DNA of 64,000 nt from JBMNGH01 sp050949725. Its GTDB lineage: Bacteria > Bacillota > Thermosediminibacteria > Thermosediminibacterales > Tepidanaerobacteraceae. The DNA lies in the NCBI GenBank assembly GCA_050949725.1, contig JBMNGH010000002.1, forward strand, positions 88,368 through 152,367, written 5' to 3'. Made by a program: the position numbers and the translations under genes. The notes beneath the pieces are model-generated. The model ran no database searches. It saw only the letters and a program-made list of their open reading frames with translations, and was not told the DNA's origin. Below, one piece after another: positions 47,587-57,359 of this stretch (position 1 is the stretch's first letter; each line of letters opens with the position of its first letter).

Positions 47587-48626
47587 GATAATTCCTCCAC
47601 AAATTTTTTGTCCAAGGAAGAAATAAATAAAGCCAGCAAACGTCCTGCTGTTTTTATATCATCAATACATAGAGTCTCTACGCTTGTATGCATATATCTC
47701 AAAGGGATGGAAATAAGAGCCGTTGGTATACCTTCTCTAGTAATTTGAATAGCCCATGCGTCTGTACCGGTTGATGATGGTTCGGGGTTTACTTGAAAAG
47801 ACAATTTAAAGTCTTCACATACTTCTTTTAACCTTCGATAAAGCTTTGCATGAATATTTGGACCAACGGATAAAACAGGCCCCTCGCCGAGCTTATGTGT
47901 TTCTTCCTCCGGTAAACCCGGCATATTGCCATGACATACATCGATTGCAATTGCCACATTCGGAGCAATGCTATAACTGCTAACAATGGCTCCTCTTAAA
48001 CCAAGTTCTTCCTGCGAAGTTGCAACAGCAAATACATTTGAATCGAATTTTAGATGCCCAAGTTCATCAAGTGCATATAGAACAGTGGCTATACCAGCCC
48101 TGTCGTCCAAAGCATTTGCGGAAAAGCATTTGTTATACAATTCAACTTGGTTACGCTTAAAAGTGATATAATCACCTATGCAGACGTATTTTTCAACTTC
48201 AGACGTGGGCAGACCTGTATCTATAAACATATCTTCTGCTTTAATTGATTTGTGGCGCTCGCTCTGGTCTTGTATATGTAGAGGCTTGTTTCCGATAATT
48301 CCAGGCAGATCTATTTTGCCATGAATTACAACTTGCTGTGCAGGTAATATTCTCTGATCGACACCGCCTAAGTTTGTAAATCTAATAAAACCGTTGCTAT
48401 CGATTTGTTTAACCATCAACCCTATTTCATCCATATGAGCGGCTAGCATCAAACTAAAGCATCCATTTAAGCCTTTCTTTAGACCAATAATATTACCCAT
48501 CTTGTCACATTTAATATCATCACAAAACTCACCAAAAAATTCTTTTAAAAGAAAGTTGTTTTGTGTTTCGCTTCCCGATGGAATATTTAAATTTGTTAAT
48601 TTTATCAACAATTCTTTAATATCCAA
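47577..48626 (-). CDS. M42-family aminopeptidase (first copy)
   Basis: 349 aa. First of the three tandem paralogues. AAHMDEIGLMVKQ, ALDDRAGIATV, TSQEELGLRGAIV and YMHTSVET are the metal and catalytic motifs; the conserved Glu pair is QEELG rather than QEEVG. It has an additional insertion relative to the others near residue 130-150. Confidence 0.88.
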   Translation of the reverse strand: MDIKELLIKLTNLNIPSGSETQNNFLLKEFFGEFCDDIKCDKMGNIIGLKKGLNGCFSLMLAAHMDEIGLMVKQIDSNGFIRFTNLGGVDQRILPAQQVVIHGKIDLPGIIGNKPLHIQDQSERHKSIKAEDMFIDTGLPTSEVEKYVCIGDYITFKRNQVELYNKCFSANALDDRAGIATVLYALDELGHLKFDSNVFAVATSQEELGLRGAIVSSYSIAPNVAIAIDVCHGNMPGLPEEETHKLGEGPVLSVGPNIHAKLYRRLKEVCEDFKLSFQVNPEPSSTGTDAWAIQITREGIPTALISIPLRYMHTSVETLCIDDIKTAGRLLALFISSLDKKFVEELSCF

Positions 48627-48800
48627 AACGATCCCCTCTTCCTTTATTTTATATTTCTACATTGCCTACAACTTTCCTCCATTACCTAAAAATATATTGC
48701 CCCATAATTTAGAAAATATCATAAGATTTCTTTAGAAAGAGTTGCATTCAATATTGCAATTAAAGCAATTCAAGATTTTAATTTTAATGATTTCTTAGTC

Positions 48801-48829
48801 TTGACGAGACAAAAAAAATATTGTATACT
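48801..48829 (+). promoter_or_regulatory. Sigma-A promoter of the tRNA cluster
   Basis: TTGACG, 17 bp, TATACT, ending 13 bp before the first tRNA. Confidence 0.85.
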
Positions 48830-48842
48830 ATGTATTGCGTTT

Positions 48843-48919
48843 GGGCCCATAGCTCAGTTGGTTAGAGCAGCCGGCTCATAACCGGCTGGTCCTAGGTTCG
48901 AGTCCTAGTGGGCCCACCA
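48843..48919 (+). tRNA. tRNA with CAT anticodon, probably tRNA-Ile2
   Basis: 77 nt with encoded CCA. Acceptor GGGCCCA/TGGGCCC; anticodon loop CTCATAA. CAT would be read as Met by default. The body (AGCTCAGTTGGTTAGAGCAG...CTCATAACC) and acceptor pairs C4-G69 and C5-G68 are those of tRNA-Ile2, whose C34 is changed to lysidine by TilS, and not of elongator tRNA-Met. The isotype call is inferred. Confidence 0.85.
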
Positions 48920-48923
48920 TTTT

Positions 48924-48998
48924 GCCGACGTAGCTCAATGGCAGAGCAGCTGATTTGTAATCAGCAGGTTGCGGGTTCGAATCCCATCGTCGGCTCCA
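48924..48998 (+). tRNA. tRNA-Thr (TGT)
   Basis: Acceptor GCCGACG/CGTCGGC, anticodon loop TTTGTAA, T-arm GGGTTCGAATCCC, encoded CCA. Four nt after the first tRNA of the cluster. Confidence 0.95.
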
Positions 48999-49013
48999 AA
49001 AAGTGAAATCTTT

Positions 49014-49099
49014 GGAGAGATTCCCGAGCTGGCCAAAGGGGGCAGACTGTAAATCTGCTGGCGATGCCTTCGGTGGTTCAAATCCACCTCTCTCCACCA
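49014..49099 (+). tRNA. tRNA-Tyr (GTA)
   Basis: 86 nt, class II with a long variable arm. Acceptor GGAGAGA/TCTCTCC; anticodon loop CTGTAAA; encoded CCA. Confidence 0.95.
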
Positions 49100-49111
49100 A
49101 AAGAATTTTAT

Positions 49112-49187
49112 GGGCCATTAGCTCAGCTGGTAGAGCACCTGACTCTTAATCAGGGTGTCCCGGGTTCGAGTCCCTGATGGCCCACCA
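49112..49187 (+). tRNA. tRNA-Lys (CTT)
   Basis: Acceptor GGGCCAT/ATGGCCC, anticodon loop CTCTTAA, encoded CCA. Last tRNA of the cluster. Confidence 0.95.
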
Positions 49188-49317
49188 TTTATTTATGAGG
49201 TATTTGGATAAATTGCGGAGCACAGGAACTATCCCCCATTTTCTTAGCTCCTTCTAATAACACCTATCTTTTTTCCATTTCATATTTTCCCTCAAATTCT
49301 TTTTTTGTCCGTTATAT

Positions 49318-50647
49318 CTACCCAATCTTGACCTTTTTTAAGGTTAAGCGCTCATAAAACAGCTTTCCATCAGCCTTTTTTACCTCGGCTCTTGACAGCA
49401 ACGCATGGTCAATGCCATAAGCAAATGGTACTCGCAGGAAAACTGTAATTATTAACGATAGCCACATGGGGGTGACAGTGTCTCCTGCACCGCGCATGAC
49501 ACCTGAAAGGACTTGTATTACAGCCATTGCTATGTATCCCAGTGCTAAAATGCGCATCATACGCATGCTTAAATCAACCAGCTCGGTCGTATCAGTAAAA
49601 ATACTCATAAGGTATCTACCAAAAATCAATAAAATTATTGTTATGATAGTTGATACTCCTACAGCTATTGCTAAGCCTTGCCGTGTTCCCTGTTCTACTC
49701 TGTCAATCTTTCTTGCTCCAACGTTTTGTCCTGCATACGTGGTCATAGCCATACCAAAAGAGAAATTAGGCATCATTGCAAATCCGTCCACACGCATTAC
49801 TATAACGTTACATGCGATAATCATTTCACCGAATGTATTTGTAAGAGATTGTACTGTTATCATCGCAAGGGAGAATATAACTTGGGTTAAACCCGATGGT
49901 AATCCCAGTTTCAGGAGTTGTAACAAGTATTCTTTTTTGGGTTTCATCATATTCAAGTTAAAGTCAAATACATATTCCATCTTTTTTAGTTTAATTACAC
50001 ATAGAACTGCTGAAACTATCTGTGCAATTACAGTAGCCAAAGCTACTCCAGGAACTCCCATATTTAGACTAGCGACAAACCAAATGTCCAGGGCTATATT
50101 AAGAACAGTGGAAATAATCAAAAACACCAGTGCAGATAATGAATCGCCAAGCCCTCGCAAAATTCCTGAGAGTATATTGAAATATGAAAATCCCCAGTTA
50201 CCTACCAACAATATTAGAAGGTAATCGGCACACCAATCTAATATTGATTCTGGTGTGTTGATAAAAAGCCAGCATTGGGCGAACCACAATAGGGCCTATT
50301 GCCATGAGTATTGTTGATACTATTGCCGTAAGTGTTATACATACACCAATAGACCGGGAAAGCCTTTCCCGATCCTTTGCACCAAAATATTGTGAAACCA
50401 TTATCCCCGCTCCGGTAGCTACTGCCACAAAAAGCACAAGCAAAAAGTGCAATACAGGTAAAGCATTGCCAACTGCGGCCAAAGCATTATCCCCTACGTA
50501 TCTGCCTATAACGATTGAGTCAACAGTGTTATAGAGCTGTTGAGCAATGTTACCGATCAACAACGGGATTGAGAATTCAACAATTCGCTTCCAGGGAGTT
50601 CCCACAGTCATATCTTTTGGCGAAAAAAGAACTGCAGACCTTGCCAT
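49318..50647 (-). pseudogene. MATE-family efflux transporter, frameshifted
   Basis: About 440 codons over two frames. The first 130 codons give helices 1-4 with PLLIGNIAQQLYNTVDSIVIGRYVG. The frame is lost at plus-strand A5 (50263-50267): removing one base joins GPIVVRPMLAF to INTPESILDWCADYL, a continuous MATE sequence. The remainder carries the other helices, ending in a Lys-rich tail. Na+- or H+-driven export of drugs or metabolites is the family role. A real mutation would inactivate it; the pattern shared with the next two genes suggests a consensus error. ATG 50647 follows AAGGAG. Confidence 0.75.
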
Positions 50648-50870
50648 GTTTTTGTCAGCTCCTTCATAAATGCTATTAACAATTATATAAGATTTTTCAT
50701 ATAAAGTTAAACAAAATATTAGTTTAGAATTAGCAATATAAATATGCCTTCCAATAAAAGCGAAAGGCATATTTATTTATCCCATGAAATATGTAGGGCT
50801 GTGAACATTAAAGAGGAAAAACGAGTATTTCCATGACTTGGCTGAGGGGATATCCCTGATTTCCAGTATC

Positions 50871-52257
50871 TTAAATCTTGTGAATTGCCTTTCCTAGCAG
50901 GTCAAAAGATGCCTCTATCATTGTTTCTGAGAGAGTTGGATGGGCATGAATAGTGCCTGCAAGTTCTTCTGCAGTACATTCTAATTTTATAGCTAATGCT
51001 GCTTCAGCAATGAGTTCTGTTGCATGAGGGCCAATTATATGAACACCCAAGATCTCATTATATCTTTTGTCACAAATCATTTTTACATAACCATCTATCT
51101 CCCCCAAAGTCATGGCTTTGCCGTTAGCTGTAAAAGGAAATTTGCTTATTTTAATTTTACCTTTGGTACTTTTCTCTTGCTTGCTGTTCGGTTAAACCTA
51201 CTGATGCAACTTCGGGATGCGAGTATATGCAACTTGGAATTACACTATAGACCATTTTTTTATTTTCTCCCAAGGCATTTTGGGCGGCTACTATCCCCTG
51301 TTGAGATGCCACATGCGCCAACATGGACTTCCCTGTGACATCACCTATTGCGTAAATATTATTTATACTAGTCCTTAAATAATTGTCTACTACAATTCCT
51401 GTCGGTTGCATTTTGCAAATTTAAAGCCTCAAAAGCGTCGATTACAGGTTTTCTTCCAACAGACATTAAAACCTTCTGTGTTGTTACTGATTCTATACCT
51501 TGTTTAGTTTCATAAGTAGTTTTTAAATGATTGCTGATTTTTTCTATTGATTTAATTTTTGGCATCCGTGTATATTCTAATACCTATATTTTGCAGAACC
51601 TCTCTCAGATCTCTTGCTATTTCTTCATCATGCCTGGGAAGTATTTGAGGCATAATTTCTACTATTGTTACCTCTGTTCCTAATGTCTTTGTAGATATAC
51701 CCGATTTCTATTCCAATTACTCCTCCACCAACAATTAACATGGATTGGGGAACTTCCGGCAAAGATAATGCTTCATCACTGGTAATGACTCCTTCTAAGT
51801 CATGCCCTGGAATCGGTATTGTTGCAGGATATGAACCTGTTGCTAAAATTATTATTTCTGCCCTTATGCTTTTTTCCCCAACTTCAGAGATTATATTTAT
51901 GGTATTACTATCAATTAGTTTTGCCTTGCCTTTGTAGATATCAACACCATTAACTTTTAAAAGTGTCTCCACACTTTTAGTGAGGTTTGCCACAATGGTG
52001 TTCTTGTTTTGCTGCATAGCTTCCCAATTTATATTTACGTTTTCTGCATTGACACCAAATCTTTTGGCTTTTTTAATCAAGTCGTATATGTGTGCACTTT
52101 GTATAAGTGCTTTGGTGGGGATACAGCCTTTATTCAGACATGTTCCACCTATCTCATCTTTTTCTATAAGAGCTACTTTAGCCTTGCTTCTTGCAGCATA
52201 AATTGCAGCGACATAACCCCCGGGTCCACCACCAATAACGGCAATATTATATTGCAT
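50871..52257 (-). pseudogene. lpdA: Dihydrolipoamide dehydrogenase (E3), frameshifted
   Basis: The five in-frame blocks together make a full-length E3: FAD GGGPGGYVAA, the redox-active GGTCLNKGCIPTK disulfide, NAD GGGVIGIEIGY, YAIGDVTG, and the C-terminal interface with IHAHPTLSE. Four +1 shifts break it, at plus positions 51677-51678, 51556-51560, 51411-51414 and 51162-51164, all in T-runs (A-runs in the coding strand). Removing one base at each restores uninterrupted consensus sequence. E3 reoxidises lipoamide with NAD+. It lies 14 bp after the E2 gene. Confidence 0.8.
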
Positions 52258-52271
52258 AGAAAACAGCTCCT

Positions 52272-53593
52272 TTACAACAACATTTCGAATGGATCTTCTA
52301 AAACCTGTTTTAATCCCTTAAGAAACTTAGCACCTTCAACACCATCGATTGAGCGGTGGTCACAGGATAGTGTTAAATTCATCATGGGTCTTATGGTTAT
52401 TTGTTCATCAATCACAACAGGCTTTTTTATGATTTTTCCTACAGCCAGAATTGCACTTTCAGGTTGGTTTATTATAGCTTTGAAACTTTCTATGTCATAC
52501 ATTCCAAGGTTTGTTGTAGTAAATGTGCCTCCTGAGTAGTCATCGGGCATTAATTTTCCTTGTTTTGCTCTTTCTGTTAGTTTTTCTGTTTCTTGTGCTA
52601 TAGTACCAAGCCCCTTCTTATCAGCATCTTTTATCACTGGGACTATCAGTCCATTGTCTAAAGCTACTGCAAAACCTATGTTTATCTCTCGTTTAATAAT
52701 AATTTGTGTTTCGTCAAAACTTGAGTTTATGATGGGATATTCTTTTAGCATTACGGCTGCAGCTTTTATGAGAATATCGTTGTAGGTAAGCTTTGCGCTG
52801 TATCTATTTTGTATCGGAAAACAACATCTTTTGCCTAAGTTCGATTATTTTTGTCATGTCTACATCCAAAGTAAGATATATGTGAGGTACAGTGGTTTTG
52901 CTTTTTGTCATTCTTTCTGCTATGATCTTCCTCATGCCAGTAACGGGAATGGTGTTTATTTCGGCCATCGGGAGTTCGCTTTCTTCAGCTTCTTGTTCCG
53001 GCATGAGTTCTTGTTTTGTGATTCTTTCTCCTGGAGATTTCTGAATCAAGCGCAAGTCTAATCCCTGTTCTTCGGCAATTTTTTTCGCAACAGGCGTTGC
53101 TTTTACTTTCTGTTTTTCAAGATAATTAAACACATCTTTCTCTACGATACGACCACTGGGCCCCGGTAGGAATAATGTTAGATAAATCAACTTCATTTTC
53201 CCTTGCCAACCTTTTTGCTGCCGGAGAAGCTTTGATAATTCCTTTTGACATAGTTAATTCTCTGTTTCCATTAACTATTACCGACCTTGTTTCTGACCCT
53301 ATTTTTGAAGGTGACGGTTTTTCTTCTTGTTTATCTGTTTCGGGCAGTACTTCATCAGGTGTCCCGATTATAGCTATTTCAGATGTTACAGGTACAGTGG
53401 CCCCTTCGGGGACCAAAACTTTTCTGACAATGCCGGAAGCAGGAGCCTCTTGCTCAACATTAGATTTATCGGTTTGTATTTCAACAAGGGGTTCACCCTT
53501 TTTTATGGGCTCACCTTCGCTTTTAATCCATTTGATTATGGTTCCTTCAGTCATGGTGAGACCAAGCTTAGGCATTTTTACAATAGTTGCCAT
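52272..53593 (-). pseudogene. 2-oxoacid dehydrogenase E2 (dihydrolipoyl acyltransferase), frameshifted
   Basis: One lipoyl domain (QTDKSN with the lipoyl Lys), a peripheral subunit-binding domain (ASPAAKRLARENEVDLSNIIPTG, VFNYLEK), a possible second E3-binding repeat (TPVAKKIAEEQGLDL) and the catalytic chloramphenicol-acetyltransferase-like domain ending in SCDHRSIDGVEGAKFL. Two +1 shifts, at a C4 (53161-53164) and a T4 (52807-52810) on the plus strand, break the frame; removing a base at each gives continuous E2 sequence (IPTGPSGRIVEKD and FSDTNRYSAKLTYND). ATG 53593 follows GAAGGAGG. The E1 genes upstream are intact. Confidence 0.8.
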
Positions 53594-53652
53594 ATTATAA
53601 ATAGCCTCCTTCGGTTCTAAAATAGGTAACTTATAATGTTAAACTACTACCT

Positions 53653-54636
53653 TTAGCTGCCATAAAGAGCCTCTTTTATTCCTTTTACTATGTCGGGTAC
53701 ATTCGGTATAACGTAGTCTTCAAGTTTTGGTGCAAATGGAACTGGAGTGTTTCTGGCCGCTACACGAATTATTGGAGCATCAAGGTAATCGAAGGCTTCT
53801 TTTATAATAATCGCAGCAACCTCAGCTCCGAAACCCCCTCTTTCTACAGCTTCATGGACGATTACAAGTTTTCCGGTTTTTTTGACAGAATTAATTATTG
53901 TTTCTTCATCCAAAGGCACTAAAGTCCTTGGATCTATTATTTCTACACTAATACCTTCTCTTTCAAGTTGTTCTGCGGCTTTTAGGCTCCGTAAAACCAT
54001 GCGTGAAGTTGCTACAACAGTTACATCTTCACCTTGTCGTTTTACATCGGCTTTTCCGAAAGGAAGGGTATATTCCTCTTCTGAAACAGGTCCTGTAGTG
54101 TTGTACAATAACTTATGCTCGATAAAAATCACCGGATCTTGATCTCTTATGGCAGTTTTTAATAGACCTTTTGCATCATAAGGGGTCGAAGGCATTACAA
54201 CTTTAAGACCCGGTATATGCACAAAAAGTTGTTCTAAACTTTGGGCATGTTGAGCGGCCGATGAACGACCAGCACCGCCCTGTGTTCGAATTACCAATGG
54301 TGCCTCGATTTGGCCTCCGGACATATATCGCAATTTAGCTACTTGGTTCATTATTTGATCCATGGCAACTCCGCTAAAATCTATATACATTAACTCAGCT
54401 ACAGGTTTTAAACCGGTCATAGCTGCACCTAATGCTGAACCAACAATTGCTACTTCAGATATAGGTGTATTTCTAATTCTTTCAGTTCCAAAAATATTTG
54501 TAAGCCCCTGAGTGGCTTTATATGTGCCACCAAAAGGGTCGGCAATATCTTCGCCTAACAGGAAAACTTTTTTGTCACGCTCTAGTTCTTCCTTTAAAGC
54601 CTCCTTAATAGCATCACGATATGTTATTTCTCTCAT
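53653..54636 (-). CDS. 2-oxoacid (acetoin/pyruvate-type) dehydrogenase E1 beta
   Basis: 327 aa. Transketolase-type C-terminal half of E1: GEDIADPFGGTYKATQGL, SEVAIVGSALGAA, GGAGRSSAAQHAQSLEQ and the C-terminal VHEAVERGGFGAEVAA. With E1 alpha it forms a TPP-dependent decarboxylase that transfers the acyl group to lipoyl-E2. Length and two-gene E1 structure fit branched-chain, acetoin or pyruvate subtypes; substrate is not decidable by eye. A GGGGAGG ribosome-binding site is 23 bp after E1 alpha. Confidence 0.88.
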   Translation of the reverse strand: MREITYRDAIKEALKEELERDKKVFLLGEDIADPFGGTYKATQGLTNIFGTERIRNTPISEVAIVGSALGAAMTGLKPVAELMYIDFSGVAMDQIMNQVAKLRYMSGGQIEAPLVIRTQGGAGRSSAAQHAQSLEQLFVHIPGLKVVMPSTPYDAKGLLKTAIRDQDPVIFIEHKLLYNTTGPVSEEEYTLPFGKADVKRQGEDVTVVATSRMVLRSLKAAEQLEREGISVEIIDPRTLVPLDEETIINSVKKTGKLVIVHEAVERGGFGAEVAAIIIKEAFDYLDAPIIRVAARNTPVPFAPKLEDYVIPNVPDIVKGIKEALYGS

Positions 54637-54659
54637 TTTTATTCCTCCCCTGCATTTTT

Positions 54660-55637
54660 TTAATGTGAAGCCAAAACATCTTCGAGCGCCATTTCTAATG
54701 TAGGATCTTCACTGTTTTTAGCGTATTCCACAGCTTCGTTGACCTCGGTTTCAACTGCTTTGACAATTTCATCGAGTTCATTTTGATTTGCAATACTGTT
54801 TTCTATCAAAACATTTCTAAATCTCCCCAAGGGTTCTTTCGATTTCCATTTTTCTACCTCCTCTTTAGCTCTGTAAACCCCGGGATCTCCCACATAATGA
54901 CCTAACCATCTATAGGTCTTTGTTTCTAATAATACTGGCCCTTTACCATTTCTGGCTAAATTTATTGCTTTTTTTGCCCTTTCATATACATCTATAACAT
55001 CATTTCCATTCGCAATGTCAGAATAAATATCGTATGCTTTTCCCCTTACGGCTACATCTTTGATACGTTGATGATATTCTTGGGAAGTGGATTCAGCATA
55101 GAGATTGTTTTCGCACACAAATATTACAGGCAGTTCCCAAATTGAAGCGAGATTTAGTGATTCATGAAAGCTCCCTTGATTTGATGCACCATCACCGAAA
55201 AAGCATACAGCCACCTGTTTCGTTTTACGTATCTTAATTGATAGACCTGCTCCTGTTGCTATAGGTATTCCACCGCCTACAATACCATTAGCACCAAGTA
55301 TTCCAAGTTGCCTGTCCATAATATGCATTGAGCCGCCCTTGCCTCTGCAATATCCTGTGACTTTGCCATATAGTTCTGCCATCATTTTTTTCATGTCAGC
55401 GCCCTTCGCAATAACATGACCGTGGCCCCTGTGGGTACTTGTTATATAATCATCTTTTTCAAGATTGGCACATATGCCAACTGCCGAGGCTTCTTGACCT
55501 AAGTACGAATGTAAAAATCCCGGAAGTTCTCCCGCTGTAAAAAGCTCAACTGCCTTTAATTCAAACTGCCGGATTTCCTCCATTTTTCTATACATATTAA
55601 GCATTTCATCTTTCCGTAATCCTCTATACAAAGACAT
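54660..55637 (-). CDS. 2-oxoacid (acetoin/pyruvate-type) dehydrogenase E1 alpha
   Basis: 325 aa. TPP-binding subunit: GDGASNQGSFHESLNLA ends in CENN (GDG-N29-NN TPP motif). The active-site HRGHGH and the loop after GDGA are the family's substrate channel; the length of 325 is that of acetoin-dehydrogenase AcoA/short PdhA chains. It is the first gene of the E1-E2-E3 set. It follows a 14-bp-stem hairpin and is preceded by TGAGGAGG. Confidence 0.88.
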   Translation of the reverse strand: MSLYRGLRKDEMLNMYRKMEEIRQFELKAVELFTAGELPGFLHSYLGQEASAVGICANLEKDDYITSTHRGHGHVIAKGADMKKMMAELYGKVTGYCRGKGGSMHIMDRQLGILGANGIVGGGIPIATGAGLSIKIRKTKQVAVCFFGDGASNQGSFHESLNLASIWELPVIFVCENNLYAESTSQEYHQRIKDVAVRGKAYDIYSDIANGNDVIDVYERAKKAINLARNGKGPVLLETKTYRWLGHYVGDPGVYRAKEEVEKWKSKEPLGRFRNVLIENSIANQNELDEIVKAVETEVNEAVEYAKNSEDPTLEMALEDVLASH

Positions 55638-55667
55638 CGTGAACCTCCTCAGAAATATTATATTTAT

Positions 55668-55700
55668 TATGTTACCGGGGATTCTGTCCCCGGTAACATA
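55668..55700 (-). other. Intercistronic hairpin, 14-bp perfect stem
   Basis: TATGTTACCGGGGA and TCCCCGGTAACATA with a 5-nt loop between the cyclase and E1 alpha genes. On the transcribed strand it is followed by ATAATAAATA, not a U-run, so it is more likely an RNA-processing or stabilising element, or a weak terminator. Confidence 0.7.
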
Positions 55701-55725
55701 GTTAATTGCTTATGTATTTAATTCA

Positions 55726-56421
55726 TTATTCGTCTAAAACCGCAACAGCTCTAATCGGGGAGCCGGTACCATCTCTTATTTTTAAAGGTAGACCAATAAA
55801 TTCAAATCTCTTGTTGGTAATCTTGTCTAAATTAGCCAAATTCTCGATATTTAAAAGGCGCCTTTCTTTACATACAGTATGTGAAGGATAAGACTTATCT
55901 TTGGGAGTATCTATGCTCGGTGCATCAACACCAATATTAACTACCCCTTTATCAGCAAGCCACTCCGTAGCTTCCCTGTCAAGGCCGGCATATTTAAAGA
56001 GCCAGTCCTCCGTACCGAAAGTTCTGTCATAATGTCCGGTATAAAGTAAAACGGTATCTCCTCTTTTAATTTCTTGGCCGGATTTTTCTAAAGCGACTTC
56101 TAAATCCTTTTTTGTAATATACTCTAACGGCTTTACAAATGAAACATCTAAACAAACTCCTTCAGTATAAAATAACTCCAAAGGCAGTTGATCAATCGAC
56201 TCGGCGTCTTCTCTTGGGTCAATGTGATTTAGAGCATCAACATGAGTTGGACCATGATCGCTTAGTAACAAACCTCTAGTTGCATATGAAAAACCGGTTC
56301 CAATAGTTTTTAAAGTTTCTTGATGAGTATGGTGTTCCCAAATTAACGTTTTAACATGACCAGGGTATACAGACATACCCTGATAAATCTCTTGGCTGAG
56401 GTCTATTATTTTTTTCGCCAT
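55726..56421 (-). CDS. Cyclase-family metal hydrolase (kynurenine-formamidase-like)
   Basis: 231 aa. PF04199 'cyclase' fold. DHGPTHVDALNH matches the HxTHxDxPxH metal motif with substitutions (Pro for Gly, Leu for Ala/Pro), and VNIGVDAPSID and YPSHTV complete the signature. Members hydrolyse cyclic amides or esters such as isatin or N-formylkynurenine, and some act on cyclic diones. Substrate unknown. It lies 16 bp after the cupin gene and before E1 alpha. Confidence 0.8.
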   Translation of the reverse strand: MAKKIIDLSQEIYQGMSVYPGHVKTLIWEHHTHQETLKTIGTGFSYATRGLLLSDHGPTHVDALNHIDPREDAESIDQLPLELFYTEGVCLDVSFVKPLEYITKKDLEVALEKSGQEIKRGDTVLLYTGHYDRTFGTEDWLFKYAGLDREATEWLADKGVVNIGVDAPSIDTPKDKSYPSHTVCKERRLLNIENLANLDKITNKRFEFIGLPLKIRDGTGSPIRAVAVLDE

Positions 56422-56436
56422 TAAAAATCAACTCCT

Positions 56437-56814
56437 TTATACATGTTTTTGATTCAATACCGCCTTTTCACTTCCGGGAGGAGTGTAAATCCATAATACC
56501 TTAAAAGTCTCATCACCAGTATTCACTAGTTGGTGTGCAAGGCCAGGCGTTATAACTATTACAGTGTCCTTGCAAACATCTGCCTCTTCATCACCTACTA
56601 TAACTCTTCCTCTCCCGGATAAAACATACCATGTCTCCTCTTCACTGTCATGAATGTGACTGCTACTCTTGCAGCCCGGTGGTAATAATGTCATGCCTAC
56701 ACTTATGTTTCTTACGTCTTTTTGGATTTCCGGAGATATCAGTACCTTTAAGATTCTCTCAAAAGGTGGCGGCGATTTATAACCTTCAATTTCATATGCT
56801 CTTGCAATAATCAT
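56437..56814 (-). CDS. Cupin-domain protein (second of two)
   Basis: 125 aa. Single cupin with metal motif HIHDSEEETWYVLSGRG (His-His-Glu) and a second motif ITPGLAHQLVNTGDE (His). It may act on a small ring compound or act as an isomerase/dioxygenase. ATG 56814 is used because AAAGGAGG lies 8 nt before it; the upstream ORF start is only a few codons into the previous cupin's end. It differs strongly from the first cupin. Confidence 0.8.
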   Translation of the reverse strand: MIIARAYEIEGYKSPPPFERILKVLISPEIQKDVRNISVGMTLLPPGCKSSSHIHDSEEETWYVLSGRGRVIVGDEEADVCKDTVIVITPGLAHQLVNTGDETFKVLWIYTPPGSEKAVLNQKHV

Positions 56815-56828
56815 GTTTTGACCTCCTT

Positions 56829-57221
56829 TCATTTATTTTCTTTTGCCTGCTTTTGCATTTTTTCTATGTACTCTTTAGGTAAGGCCGGGGTAAAGAAACA
56901 GATAATTTTCATAGTTTCGTCACTAGTATTCAAAACCATATGCTGAACTTTCGGAGGAGCATAAAATACAATATCCGGCTCTATGGGAAATCTCTTATCT
57001 CCTAAAATAGCCTCACCATACCCTGTGGTAATGTACATCAACTCTCCTTCATTTTCGTGTTCATGAAGAGCAGTTTTGCCGCCTCTTGGATAAAGCGTAG
57101 AAATCAAAAGAGTAAAATCTATTGGACTTTCTTCCGTAGGCGTAAAAACAACTTTTAATCCTCTTTCATAGGGAGGATCAACTTTAGATGAAGGTATTTC
57201 CCAAACCTTTTGTATTAACAT
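56829..57221 (-). CDS. Cupin-domain protein (first of two)
   Basis: 130 aa. Cupin with HEHENEGELMYITTGYGE (motif 1 His-His-Glu) and a second motif APPKVQHMVLNTSDE. A C-terminal basic tail follows. It ends 15 bp before the start of the second cupin, and is preceded by AAAGGAGG. Function unknown; small-molecule-binding enzyme is likely. Confidence 0.8.
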   Translation of the reverse strand: MLIQKVWEIPSSKVDPPYERGLKVVFTPTEESPIDFTLLISTLYPRGGKTALHEHENEGELMYITTGYGEAILGDKRFPIEPDIVFYAPPKVQHMVLNTSDETMKIICFFTPALPKEYIEKMQKQAKENK

Positions 57222-57359
57222 TTATTGCCACCTCCTTTCTTTTTATTATAGCTAGCAATTTTTATGCCAGAAATTGATTGGGATTTTTGTCAGGTTATTA
57301 TTTGTTTTAACTTTTTATTAAAATGTAAATCATAAACAAACCTGTTTATTTAGTATACA

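Noticed and set aside
48876..49118. An 80-aa minus-strand reading across the tRNA cluster
   Set aside because: It is the well-known spurious protein made by translating the antisense of tRNA genes; the tRNAs explain the sequence.
50263..53164. Programmed ribosomal frameshifting in the MATE/E2/E3 genes
   Set aside because: No slippery heptamer with a downstream structure was seen, and seven independent events in one operon would be without precedent.
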